A DNA stretch of 12,614 nt from NCBI GenBank assembly GCA_946409475.1, contig CAMJWQ010000064.1, forward strand, positions 1 through 12,614, in the 5' to 3' direction. Source of the DNA: an uncultured Lachnospiraceae bacterium (GTDB lineage Bacteria; Bacillota; Clostridia; Lachnospirales; Lachnospiraceae). The notes under the pieces were generated by a model that did not search any database, was not told the origin of the DNA, and saw only the letters and a program-made list of their open reading frames with translations. A program made the translations under genes and the position numbers. This document shows, in pieces, positions 1 through 7,861 of this stretch; position 1 is the stretch's first letter, and every line of letters starts with the position of its first letter.

Positions 1-35
1 ATATCGTATTTTTCTATGCTGAATTCCTTTCCCAT
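1..35 (-). CDS. Possible start of a divergent gene (partial, runs off left edge)
   Basis: On the minus strand an ATG at 35-33 opens a reading frame that stays open to the window edge (reads MGKEFSIEKYD). Only about eleven codons are visible and no good Shine-Dalgarno sequence precedes the ATG, so this is a weak call. It would be transcribed divergently from the hydrogenase gene and would share the dyad-containing region 36-147. No function can be assigned. Confidence 0.2.
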   Translation of the reverse strand, partial: MGKEFSIEKYD

Positions 36-38
36 TTC

Positions 39-67
39 TTGTACAATAGATATAAGGATATTATGAT
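39..67 (+). promoter_or_regulatory. Candidate promoter of the hydrogenase gene
   Basis: A -10-like TATGAT (62-67, 5 of 6 to consensus) lies 17 bp after TTGTAC (39-44), which is a poor -35. Transcription would start near 74, giving a leader of about 73 nt before the ATG at 148. The weak -35 makes this tentative. The same region read on the minus strand also has a -10-like TATCAT (68-63), so it may be a divergent promoter. Confidence 0.35.
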
Positions 68-85
68 ACATGCAGCGCATCATAA
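61..85. promoter_or_regulatory. Dyad overlapping the -10 element, possible operator
   Basis: TTATGAT (61-67) is repeated as its exact reverse complement ATCATAA (79-85) with an 11-bp spacer. A smaller ATGC/GCAT pair (70-73/77-80) sits inside it. The dyad covers the presumed -10 and start site, the usual place for a repressor operator. I do not recognise the motif as the site of a named regulator. A role in the RNA leader is also possible. Confidence 0.35.
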
Positions 86-147
86 GATTCAAAAAAAAGG
101 CAATGCTAGTTATTGATCACTTTGCGTAGAAAGGATTTGATACGATT

Positions 148-1392
148 ATGAAGACATTCGAAGAATTGTATTATGAGGTTCTATTTCGAACCCTAAAAGA
201 AAAAGATTCCTCTTTTCTTGAAAAACTGGAGCTCTATGATACCCACCACCTTGATTGCCTGCTGCATCCCGAAAAACATCCGTTGATACTTCATACAGGC
301 GAATGCAGCTGTGACGAGCCTGATTGCGTGAAGGTCTGTCCCTTCCATGCCATTCACCCGGGCGAATCCGGTGAACCGGTCATTGATGAGGATATGTGCG
401 CCGGTTGTTCTATCTGTATTCAGGAATGCCGGGCCAAGAACCTTACTGCCAGTAAGGATGTCATTCCGGCTCTTCGGGCAATCCGTTCTCATAAGGATCT
501 GGTCTATGCTTTGGTTGCCCCTGCTTTCCACGGGCAATTCAGCAGTGAGGTTACCCCTGGCAAGCTTCGAAGTGCGTTGAAAAAAATAGGCTTTGACGGA
601 ATGATCGAGGTTTCTCTTTTTGCGGACATCCTTACCTTAAAGGAAGCTTTGGAATTTGATAAAAATATCAAAACCGAAGAAGATTATCAGTTGACGAGCT
701 GCTGCTGTCCTATGTGGATCGGTATGATTCGAAAAATATATAAAGAACTGGTTCCCCACGTTCCTCCTGCCGTATCACCCATGATTGCAAGCGGACGGGC
801 GGTCAAGGCTCTTCACCCCAATGCCCTGACCGTATTCATCGGACCCTGCCTTGCTAAAAAGGCGGAAGCCAGAGAAAAGGATATTGCCGATGCGGTTGAT
901 TATGTTCTGACATTTCAAGAGATTCAGGATATCTTCCATGTTATGGAAATAAATCCCTCGGAAACAGAAGAAAGTGAAAAAGACCACTCCTCCCGGGCAG
1001 GGAGAATCTACGCGCACACGGGAGGAGTTAGTGAAGCAGTGATTGCCACCTTAGAACGGCTTAAGCCGGATAGAGAAATTAAAGTCCATACCCGGAAAGC
1101 AGACGGAGTACAGGCCTGCAGAAGGTTAATCCAGGATATTCTCTCCGGTGATACCAAAGCCAACTTCTTTGAAGGCATGGGCTGTGTAGGCGGTTGTGTA
1201 GGCGGTCCCAAGGTTTTGATTCCCCATGAGGAGGGACGTGTCAATGTAGAACAGTACGGAAATGATGCTCCTTTTGAAACTCCCATTGACAACCCTTATG
1301 TCATTGAGCTTCTTCACCGATTAGGCCTTGATACGGTAGAGAGCCTCCTTGAAAAAAGTGATATTTTCACAAGGGATTTAAGTAATCGGTAA
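148..1392 (+). CDS. [FeFe] hydrogenase, monomeric, with N-terminal 2[4Fe-4S] ferredoxin-like region
   Basis: Predicted to interconvert protons and H2 at an H-cluster, exchanging electrons through N-terminal iron-sulfur clusters; cytosolic, with no signal peptide or membrane segment. The 414-residue protein has cysteines C53/C55/C60/C64 followed by Pro (an atypically spaced first cluster motif), then a regular CxxCxxCxxxC motif at C84-C94. The catalytic domain carries all three H-cluster motifs: TSCCCPMW at 183-190, GPC with C234, and GMGCVGGC with C346 and C350. Motif 1 has one more Cys than the common TSCCP. From memory this matches the less-studied group B enzymes such as Clostridium pasteurianum CpIII; I am unsure of that subgroup. 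No partner subunit genes or HydEFG maturases are nearby, so it is a single-gene unit. A ribosome binding site AAAGGA (130-135) lies 12 nt before the ATG, rather far. Redox control through the upstream dyad is conjecture. Confidence 0.9.
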   Translation: MKTFEELYYEVLFRTLKEKDSSFLEKLELYDTHHLDCLLHPEKHPLILHTGECSCDEPDCVKVCPFHAIHPGESGEPVIDEDMCAGCSICIQECRAKNLTASKDVIPALRAIRSHKDLVYALVAPAFHGQFSSEVTPGKLRSALKKIGFDGMIEVSLFADILTLKEALEFDKNIKTEEDYQLTSCCCPMWIGMIRKIYKELVPHVPPAVSPMIASGRAVKALHPNALTVFIGPCLAKKAEAREKDIADAVDYVLTFQEIQDIFHVMEINPSETEESEKDHSSRAGRIYAHTGGVSEAVIATLERLKPDREIKVHTRKADGVQACRRLIQDILSGDTKANFFEGMGCVGGCVGGPKVLIPHEEGRVNVEQYGNDAPFETPIDNPYVIELLHRLGLDTVESLLEKSDIFTRDLSNR

Positions 1393-1396
1393 AAGC

Positions 1397-1450
1397 CGAA
1401 GGACCATTGGCGGGAGCCTTCTATCTGCTTTCACATCCATGGTCCTTTCG
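1397..1450. terminator. Hairpin between convergent genes, probable terminator
   Basis: AAGGACCAT (1399-1407) pairs with ATGGTCCTT (1439-1447), and GG 1409-1410 can extend the stem with CC 1437-1438 across a bulged T. The loop is about 26 nt. It lies five bases after the hydrogenase stop codon and about 70 nt past the stop of the convergent regulator gene. Neither flank has a clean T-run, so it is a weak intrinsic terminator or a 3'-end stabilising structure. Confidence 0.45.
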
Positions 1451-1518
1451 TTAAATATTATCTGGGATAACGTTCTTTGAATAACTGGCCGGAAAACGTT
1501 GCCGTATTGCCCCGTAAT

Positions 1519-3096
1519 CTACCTGATTTGTTGTTTATTACCTTTAAAAAATTTGTCTTTATACTCCTTACACTGCATTTTGGTAATTTCTTTAAACATT
1601 TTACTGAAATAATAGGGGCTGCAGAATCCGACCTTTTCAGCCACCTCATAAATTTTAAAATTTGTAGAAACCAATATTTCCTTTGCTTTTTCTATACGGT
1701 ACCGGTTTAAATAGGTGACCAGATTCGTTCCTGTCTCCTGTTTGAAGAGCATTGATAAGTAGCTCTTGCTGATTTCCACATATTGTGCCACTTCCTCCAG
1801 CGTAATATTGGAAGCAAAATTTTCCTCCAGATATGCAATGCTTTTTTTCACATTTACACTGTAACCACTTTCCCCGGAACCGCTTTCCTGTAATATCATA
1901 GCAAACATATCGCAGATATAATTCTCTATCTGTTCAATCGACGCCAGGGAATATAGATTATCATGATCCAGCTTATTCACAACGGAAGACGCCGGACTGA
2001 TATTTATCTTATCAAGGCTGGACCCTACAATAGATAAAAAATCAAAAAAACACCTTTCTACATATAAATATGACTGAATTCTTTTCAATTCATCAAATAT
2101 GTCTTTCACATATGTATGCAGCTCATCATACTCTCTATGAGTCAAATAATAAATAATAGTACTGCCGCTAACATGTGGCCTTATTTCATTTTTCCATTCC
2201 TCATATTCTTTTCTGTAAAAATGAAACGGGCTTTCTACAAAGAAAGTTTTTTGTCTGGCCAGCTCCGCTTCCATAAACATATAGGGAATTTCCCCGCGTG
2301 CTCCGTAATGGCTGAAGCCTCCTTTTAGGTCCACAGACAAATAATGCTTGAGCTTTCGGCCGATAGCATTGCTTTTTTCCAGTATAGTCTGCTCAATATC
2401 CTCTCCCATGTTTGCTACCGGACAAATTACCGTCATACAATATTGTATATAATATACAGCCTCACTTAACACCGAACCGGGAAAAAGGGTATCTACTAAG
2501 GATGTCATAATTTTGGAAAGCATATCAAAGGATTGCTCATTCATGATGCTGATATTGCACCAATATTTAATCATAATATATTTAGGCTCAACAAATGTAT
2601 TGACAGATGGTTGGGAAATTCGTGCGGCCGAATTACAATCATTTACATTCGTCTTATGCAGATTCTTTTTTAGATATGCCTCCTCTAAATTATGTCTGTC
2701 CTGGCTTTTAGATGTCTCAGCCTTCCTATTCTGTCCTATTGATTTCAGTGACTGTAATAAAAATTCTTTATTAATTTCGGACTTAAGAATATATTGTGAA
2801 ACTCCTAGTTTTACAGCCTGTTTGGCATATTGGAAATTTTCATGATTGCTTAGAATAACAAATTGCGTATGACTATTTTCTTCTTTAATCTTGGTAATCA
2901 GCTCTATTCCATCCATAGCAGGCATCTTGATATCTGTCATTACAATATCCGGAAGTAAAGTCCTCGCCATTTCCAGAGCCTCTTTCCCATTAGATGCTTC
3001 TCCTATAATTTCATACCCGTATTTTTCCCAATCTATCGTTGTCTTTAATCCTAATCGAACCAAAAATTCATCATCAACAATTAAAATTCGTTGCAT
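1519..3096 (-). CDS. YesN/AraC-type two-component response regulator
   Basis: A cytosolic transcription regulator, probably controlling the adjacent polyol locus. Of its 525 residues, about 1-120 form a receiver domain with acidic pair D8-D9, phosphoacceptor D55 (in MTDIKMP), S83 and K105, all in place. Residues about 130-410 are a middle region without a recognised fold, common in YesN-like proteins. Residues about 416-520 are an AraC-type DNA-binding domain with two helix-turn-helix units, the second containing KVGFCSPYYFSKMFK. Such proteins are normally phosphorylated by a YesM-type membrane histidine kinase, and none is in the window. The gene is the last of the minus-strand cluster, 112 nt after the dehydrogenase, with its own candidate promoter. 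The start is supported by GGAAGGA five nt upstream. The family role is well known; the target operon is inferred from position only. Confidence 0.93.
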   Translation of the reverse strand: MQRILIVDDEFLVRLGLKTTIDWEKYGYEIIGEASNGKEALEMARTLLPDIVMTDIKMPAMDGIELITKIKEENSHTQFVILSNHENFQYAKQAVKLGVSQYILKSEINKEFLLQSLKSIGQNRKAETSKSQDRHNLEEAYLKKNLHKTNVNDCNSAARISQPSVNTFVEPKYIMIKYWCNISIMNEQSFDMLSKIMTSLVDTLFPGSVLSEAVYYIQYCMTVICPVANMGEDIEQTILEKSNAIGRKLKHYLSVDLKGGFSHYGARGEIPYMFMEAELARQKTFFVESPFHFYRKEYEEWKNEIRPHVSGSTIIYYLTHREYDELHTYVKDIFDELKRIQSYLYVERCFFDFLSIVGSSLDKINISPASSVVNKLDHDNLYSLASIEQIENYICDMFAMILQESGSGESGYSVNVKKSIAYLEENFASNITLEEVAQYVEISKSYLSMLFKQETGTNLVTYLNRYRIEKAKEILVSTNFKIYEVAEKVGFCSPYYFSKMFKEITKMQCKEYKDKFFKGNKQQIR

Positions 3097-3168
3097 ATTT
3101 TCCTTCCTGATTTCCCAAGCAATAAGGAGATTTGTTTTCTGGCATCAAAGAACTGCTTTTTTTTACAT

Positions 3169-3196
3169 ATTATCTTATATTCCCTGTTTTTGTCAT
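3169..3196 (-). promoter_or_regulatory. Candidate sigma-A promoter of the response regulator gene
   Basis: Read on the minus strand, ATGACA (3196-3191, 5 of 6 to TTGACA) is followed after 16 bp by GATAAT (3174-3169, 5 of 6 to TATAAT). The start site would be near 3162, about 66 nt before the ATG. It sits entirely in the gap after the dehydrogenase stop, and no terminator is visible in that gap, so the regulator could be made both from this promoter and by read-through. Confidence 0.5.
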
Positions 3197-3208
3197 CCTT
3201 TCGGCCGT

Positions 3209-4294
3209 TTAAAATACAAAGGCCACTTTTAAATCTCCATATTTTCCTGTTGCATATTCAAACCCTTTTTCCCATTCCTCCAGAGAGAATATACTTGATA
3301 CAATCCCTTCCGTTTTTAATTTCCTGTTCATTATATTTTCAATGACAAAGGGATAGGCATAAGGGCTTAAATGTGCACCAAGTACATCCAGTTCCTTCCT
3401 GTCTCCGATTATTGACCAGTCAACAGTTGCAGGCTCCGCAAATACACTGAATTCAACAAAACGTCCCAGTTTGCGAATCATGCTCAGTCCCTGCATCACA
3501 CTGGAGGGGTGCCCTGTTGCTTCAATATAGACATCACACCCATATCCGCCCGACATATTCATTATTTCCTTTATCACATCAACCTCCGATGGATTTAACG
3601 TAATATCCGCGCCAAACTCTTTTGCCTTTTCCAGCCGCCTATTGACCATATCAAGTACTATTAATTTCCTGGGATTTTTCATTCTCGCATATGTAATCAT
3701 GCCCAGACCTAATGTTCCTGCACCGGATATCACAACAATATCTTCATTCGTTATATTTCCACGGTCTACCGCATGCTTTGAACAGCCATAAGGTTCAATA
3801 AGCAGTGCTTCCTTTACGTCCATTTCCTCCGGAACCTTGGAAATAACCGCTGTCTTGGGAAATCTTACATATTCAGCCATACCGCCGTTGTTTGTCTCCT
3901 GAAAACCAAAAATATTATGAGGCTGGCACATCCAGTAATGTCCGTCCCTGCAGAATTTACATTCTCCGCATGGAACGATCTGGTCAGCTATAATCCTTTC
4001 TCCCAATTGATGATCTTTTACATTTTCCCCCATCTGGGCAATATGCCCGAAAAATTCATGCCCGGGAATAAAGGGTGGTTTCACCCATGAAGGCTGGTTT
4101 TGATCTCCCCAGAACATGGCTGCTCCATGACTGCATTTTAAATCTCCGGCACATATGCCGCATGCCTCTGTTTTTATAATAATATCATCCGGCCCGCATT
4201 CGGGTGTTGGATATGCCTCCTCAAATACATACCTCTCCTTACTATAAGCGACCAGCGCCTTCATTGTTTTGGGAATACTTCCTTTCTTATCCAT
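3209..4294 (-). CDS. Zinc-dependent medium-chain polyol dehydrogenase (pentitol or tetritol), NAD-type
   Basis: Predicted to oxidise a polyol to a ketose in the cytosol. With the start chosen here (361 residues) the catalytic zinc ligands are C48 in CGICAGD, H79-E80 in PGHEF and probably E167. Structural zinc cysteines are C109, C112, C115 and C123. The Rossmann motif SGAGTLG has glycines at 191, 193 and 196, and D215 ends the second beta strand, which favours NAD over NADP. From memory, the stretch around GAAMFWGD and the PCGECKFC block resemble erythritol/L-threitol dehydrogenases. The kinase and epimerase beside it point instead to L-arabitol or xylitol giving L-xylulose. An in-frame ATG 27 nt upstream (4321) has no ribosome binding site, whereas AAAGGAG lies 9 nt before 4294. 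It follows the kinase gene by 31 nt and ends the enzyme part of the operon. Substrate is uncertain; the family is sure. Confidence 0.9.
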   Translation of the reverse strand: MDKKGSIPKTMKALVAYSKERYVFEEAYPTPECGPDDIIIKTEACGICAGDLKCSHGAAMFWGDQNQPSWVKPPFIPGHEFFGHIAQMGENVKDHQLGERIIADQIVPCGECKFCRDGHYWMCQPHNIFGFQETNNGGMAEYVRFPKTAVISKVPEEMDVKEALLIEPYGCSKHAVDRGNITNEDIVVISGAGTLGLGMITYARMKNPRKLIVLDMVNRRLEKAKEFGADITLNPSEVDVIKEIMNMSGGYGCDVYIEATGHPSSVMQGLSMIRKLGRFVEFSVFAEPATVDWSIIGDRKELDVLGAHLSPYAYPFVIENIMNRKLKTEGIVSSIFSLEEWEKGFEYATGKYGDLKVAFVF

Positions 4295-4325
4295 ACCGTT
4301 TAACTCCTTTCTTTTTCTCATTCAT

Positions 4326-5834
4326 TTACACGACAAATTTGTTCCATACCGTATCCAGGGCATGACATACCTCCCGATATTTTTCATACTTTTCCCTGTA
4401 AATAGCAGCTGTCTCCGGATCTGGCCTTATCACCTCTGCTATCCGTACCATACCTTTGGCCGCTTCCCCATAGTCCCTGTACTCTCCGGCCGCAACAGCT
4501 GCTGCCATTGCCGCCCCCATTGCACCTAATTCCTTTGCCCTTACAACCTCAACAGGCATATTTAATATATCCGCAAACATCTGGACCCATACCTTAGAAT
4601 TTACCGCTCCGCCGGCCATACGGATTGACTCCGTTTTTTTTCTGGACATAAGTAATTTCTCTATATGGGTTTTATGAGAATACGCTACTCCTTCAAAAAT
4701 TGCCCTTAGCATATGGGCCTTTGTATGATAGGCTGTTAATCCCACAAAGGCTGCTTTTCCCAGGGGATGCGTATTGGAGCCATATAGGAACGGTAAAAAA
4801 TAGACATCACAATCCTCCGGCTTTACGCCCTCCACTAAGGAATTTACCAGACCGTATATATTTTCTCTCTCCGGTATCACTTCATTTTCCATACAGTTCT
4901 TTAAATACCACTCCAGGTTTCCTGCCGATGTGGCACTGCATTCCTCCACCAGATAAAATCCGGGGATTGCATAAAGGGAATTCATTGCTATGCTTCCGTC
5001 CATGACGGGCTCCTTTGCTATATATTCATTAATACTCCAGGTTCCTGCTATCGTACAAATTTCCTTCGTAGATGTCATATCCATGGCAATGGCGCATGCA
5101 TCAATATCGAACATGCCTCCCGCTACCGGGATTCCCTCCGGCAATCCGGTCGACCGGCTGCTTTCCTTTGTTAACCTTCCGCATTGCTCATAAGAATATC
5201 TGATAGGCGCTAATTTTTCAAACACTTCCCCTATTCCAAATTCCTCCAGCATTTTCTTATCGAATCTTGCATTTTTTACATCCATCAGTCCCGAACCGGA
5301 GATATCGGTAATCTCGCAAAAAGCTTCATTGGTCAATCGGAACCGAATATAATCCTTTACGGAAAATACCCACTTGATATTATCGTAGACATCCGGTCTA
5401 TGCTCTTTCAGCCATGCTAAAAGAGATACCTGCTGACATGCCATAATCTCCTGGCATAATCGGGGATGATATTTCCGAAGTATCCCCGCCTCTTTCCATT
5501 TTGGGGGATATCTCCATGCTCTTCCATCTGTGGATACAATGCCGTTATATGCGGGCTTATTATCTTTTCCCCATGGGTAGATCCCCTTCCCATGCCCGCA
5601 CACTGCAATACCGATGATTTCATGCACATTAATTCGTGCTTTCTCAACCACCTCTCTTATGCAGGCACAATTATAATTCCAAAGTCTTTCCATATCTCTT
5701 TCCACATAGCCCGGTTTAGGTGTTATGACAGGCGTATGCCGGCTTGCCGATTGAATTTCCTTTCCCTTTATATCAAATAGGGCGGCCTTCGTAGTCGTTC
5801 CTCCATTGTCCAGTCCCATCACATATTTTTTCAT
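4326..5834 (-). CDS. lyxK: FGGY-family carbohydrate kinase, L-xylulose kinase (LyxK)-like
   Basis: Cytosolic ATP-dependent sugar kinase, predicted to make L-xylulose-5-phosphate. The 502-residue length is normal for FGGY kinases. The N-terminal phosphate-binding loop is DNGGTTTK (9-16). The catalytic base is probably D243 in GGMFD. The ATP domain shows AGTW (263-266), GGAVNSKVWVQMFADI (408-423) and GAMGAAMAA (437-445). Compared from memory with E. coli LyxK, matches run through GYVERDMERLW, the GHGKG loop, TSAGNLEWY and FLPFLYGSN, clearly closer than to xylulokinase or glycerol kinase. It begins 27 nt after the epimerase stop, with AAAGGAGG five nt before the ATG. The pairing with an UlaE-type epimerase repeats the E. 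coli yia/sgb gene set and supports a pentulose substrate. L-ribulose or a tetrulose remains possible, so the symbol is tentative. Confidence 0.9.
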   Translation of the reverse strand: MKKYVMGLDNGGTTTKAALFDIKGKEIQSASRHTPVITPKPGYVERDMERLWNYNCACIREVVEKARINVHEIIGIAVCGHGKGIYPWGKDNKPAYNGIVSTDGRAWRYPPKWKEAGILRKYHPRLCQEIMACQQVSLLAWLKEHRPDVYDNIKWVFSVKDYIRFRLTNEAFCEITDISGSGLMDVKNARFDKKMLEEFGIGEVFEKLAPIRYSYEQCGRLTKESSRSTGLPEGIPVAGGMFDIDACAIAMDMTSTKEICTIAGTWSINEYIAKEPVMDGSIAMNSLYAIPGFYLVEECSATSAGNLEWYLKNCMENEVIPERENIYGLVNSLVEGVKPEDCDVYFLPFLYGSNTHPLGKAAFVGLTAYHTKAHMLRAIFEGVAYSHKTHIEKLLMSRKKTESIRMAGGAVNSKVWVQMFADILNMPVEVVRAKELGAMGAAMAAAVAAGEYRDYGEAAKGMVRIAEVIRPDPETAAIYREKYEKYREVCHALDTVWNKFVV

Positions 5835-5861
5835 GAAATCCTCCTTTCAACCACAGCACCC

Positions 5862-6722
5862 CTATTCCGTCTCCAACAGCTGCCTGGCTTTAAGGAACTG
5901 CCTGTCTAAAAAATCCCTGTTGTTCTTTATGGTTTCTTTCCAGTTCTCTTCCCTGCCATTCCAGCATTCTGCCACATATCGGCGTATACCCTGCCCGTAT
6001 AATGCGGCAATGGCATCCGCAAATGCAACATTCCCCGTTCCAAACGGAATGTCCCTAAATCTTCCCGGCAGGGTTTCCTTTAAATGTACCGCCGCAATAT
6101 GCCCTTTCCCCATTCTTATGTCCTTACAGACATATTCCGTGGCATTGGATATATTTCCGATATCGGGGTAAACCTGCAAATAAGGGGAGTTTATTTCAGC
6201 AATATAATACATTGCTTTTTCAATGGTATTTATGAAGTTATTTTCCATAGTTTCCATACCTAAAATAACGCCATGCTGTGCTGCAAAAAGAACTCCTCTC
6301 CTCAGATTTCTGAAAAATCTCTCCTTCGTCCTTCCGTCTGATTCTTCTCCGTAATAGCAATCATATCCCTGTATCTGAATCATTCGGATTCCAAGCCTTT
6401 TTGCCAGGAGAACTGCTTTTTCCAATAGATTTACGGCATACTTTTCCTGTTCTTCATTATTCGTTCCCAGAGGGTACCTTCTTTGGGCACTAAAGCAAAT
6501 GCTTTCAATTAACAGGTCTGCTTTTCTTTGTGCATCCAAAAGGCCATAAATTTCTTCGTCCGTATAATCCAGTCTTGCCATCCTCATTTCCGTCTCATCA
6601 ATGCTCATTTCCAGATAGTCATACCCTGCTTCTCTGGCCGCAAGCAGCCTTTGCTCCCATGAAAGCTCTAAAGGCATTGCCTTCTCATAAATACCCAAAC
6701 GATACTTTAAATTAATTTCCAT
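5862..6722 (-). CDS. ulaE: L-ribulose-5-phosphate 3-epimerase, UlaE/SgbU family
   Basis: Predicted to interconvert L-xylulose-5-phosphate and L-ribulose-5-phosphate in the cytosol. It is a TIM-barrel protein of the xylose-isomerase-like superfamily; at 286 residues it matches UlaE (about 284). Compared from memory with E. coli UlaE, shared blocks include LGIYEKA (9-15), the EMSIDET segment (38-44), the RRYPLG loop (81-86), YPDIGN (185-190), GHIAAVHLKET (207-217) and PFGTGNV (226-232). The four expected metal ligands are visible as E157, D187, H213 and E252. The gene starts 14 nt after the second ATPase stop, with GGAGG eight nt before the ATG, and precedes the kinase by 27 nt. The product would need an L-ribulose-5-phosphate 4-epimerase to enter the pentose phosphate pathway, and that gene is absent here. 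Confidence 0.92.
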   Translation of the reverse strand: MEINLKYRLGIYEKAMPLELSWEQRLLAAREAGYDYLEMSIDETEMRMARLDYTDEEIYGLLDAQRKADLLIESICFSAQRRYPLGTNNEEQEKYAVNLLEKAVLLAKRLGIRMIQIQGYDCYYGEESDGRTKERFFRNLRRGVLFAAQHGVILGMETMENNFINTIEKAMYYIAEINSPYLQVYPDIGNISNATEYVCKDIRMGKGHIAAVHLKETLPGRFRDIPFGTGNVAFADAIAALYGQGIRRYVAECWNGREENWKETIKNNRDFLDRQFLKARQLLETE

Positions 6723-6736
6723 TTATATTTCCTCCG

Positions 6737-7861
6737 CTATCCACGAATCCGGTTACCTGTGGCAGGATCAAACAAATGCGTTCTTTCTTCATGAAAGGCC
6801 AGTTGAACCTTGTCTCCCACGCTGTAAAAAACATCATCGACGGTCGTTATGCTTACTAGTGAAGCTCCCACGCGTACGGCTATTCTTCTTTCATCTCCCA
6901 GGTTTTCATAAACGGCGATCCGCACTTGTGTTCCTGCAGCGCTTTTCTTTGTGATCATCACATCTGTAGGTCGCACTCCTAAAATCACTTCCATACCGCC
7001 GCAGACTATCTTCCCGTACTTTTTCGGAACCTGTACTTCCAGCTCACTGCCTGCAAAGGTAAACACAAACCCGCCATTTTTGTTGACTATCTTGGCATGA
7101 AGCAGATTCATGGGCGGTTCTCCGATAAAGCCTGCGACGAATTCATTGACCGGATCGTCGTATACCTCCAGAGGAGTGCCTATTTGCTGTATCATACCAT
7201 CTTTCATAATGATAATTCTGTCTGCCAAGGACATAGCCTCCATCTGATCATGAGTGACGATAATCGCTGTGCAGTGTATCTCATGGTGCATACGTCTGAT
7301 TTCCTGACGAAGCTGTTGTCTCATTTTTCCGTCCAAATGGCTGAGCGGTTCATCTAACAGCAATAATCCGGGACGCCGTACAATGGCTCTTGCTATATTA
7401 ACCCTCTGTTTTTGTCCTCCGGATAAAGCGGATGGTTTCATTTCCAGTAAATCATCTATTTTCATCAGGGGTGCCACATAGGCAATCGCTTCATCAATCT
7501 CATTTTGTGCCTTTTTCTTTGCACGCATATTAAAGGCAAGGTTTTCCCGTACGGTAAGAGGGGGATATAGGGCATAATCTTCAAAAGCCAGCCCAATATT
7601 TCTATCCTTAGGTTCTAGATCATTAATAAGCATATCTCCTATATAAATCTCTCCGGCAGTGATTTTCTCCAGTCCTGCTATCATACGGAGCGTGGTCGAC
7701 TTTCCGCACCCGGAGGGACCCAGGATTCCGATAAATTCTCCATCATTACAGGTATAGGAGATACCGTTTACGGCAAAATTATTTTTTTCCTGCTTTTTGA
7801 ACAGTTTTTTCTTTTTCCCATCATATTTTTTATATACCTGGTTTAATATAAGCTGTGCCAC
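6737..7861 (-). CDS. ABC sugar transporter ATP-binding protein (MalK/UgpC type), second of a pair
   Basis: Cytoplasmic ATPase expected to drive the transporter encoded upstream. In 374 residues it has Walker A GPSGCGKST (48-56), signature LSGGQ (146-150), Walker B LLLLDEP (D170, E171), SHLD D-loop and H-loop H204, followed by a C-terminal OB/TOBE-like domain from about 240. The Q-loop reads AFEDYALYP, so residue 94 is Glu instead of the usual Gln. A lysine-rich insert (about 14-29) lies between the A-loop region and the next strand. The start is GTG, overlapping the previous gene by one base (TAGTG), with GGGGAGGAG upstream, so translation is probably coupled. The signature is canonical, unlike that of the first ATPase, and the two probably form a heterodimer. 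That is inferred from the neighbourhood and from dual-ATPase transporters such as the rhizobial glycerol system. Confidence 0.93.
   Translation of the reverse strand: MAQLILNQVYKKYDGKKKKLFKKQEKNNFAVNGISYTCNDGEFIGILGPSGCGKSTTLRMIAGLEKITAGEIYIGDMLINDLEPKDRNIGLAFEDYALYPPLTVRENLAFNMRAKKKAQNEIDEAIAYVAPLMKIDDLLEMKPSALSGGQKQRVNIARAIVRRPGLLLLDEPLSHLDGKMRQQLRQEIRRMHHEIHCTAIIVTHDQMEAMSLADRIIIMKDGMIQQIGTPLEVYDDPVNEFVAGFIGEPPMNLLHAKIVNKNGGFVFTFAGSELEVQVPKKYGKIVCGGMEVILGVRPTDVMITKKSAAGTQVRIAVYENLGDERRIAVRVGASLVSITTVDDVFYSVGDKVQLAFHEERTHLFDPATGNRIRG

Noticed and set aside
103..129. Eight-codon frame (MLVIDHFA) in the hydrogenase leader
   Set aside because: The only SD-like sequence is two nt from its ATG, too close, and nothing suggests attenuation.
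3198..3211. CGGCCG palindrome after the dehydrogenase stop as a terminator
   Set aside because: A 3-bp half stem without T-run cannot act as an intrinsic terminator.
4700..5005. Plus-strand open frame of 101 codons within the kinase gene
   Set aside because: Antisense to a gene with clear FGGY motifs; composition looks like a reverse-frame artefact.
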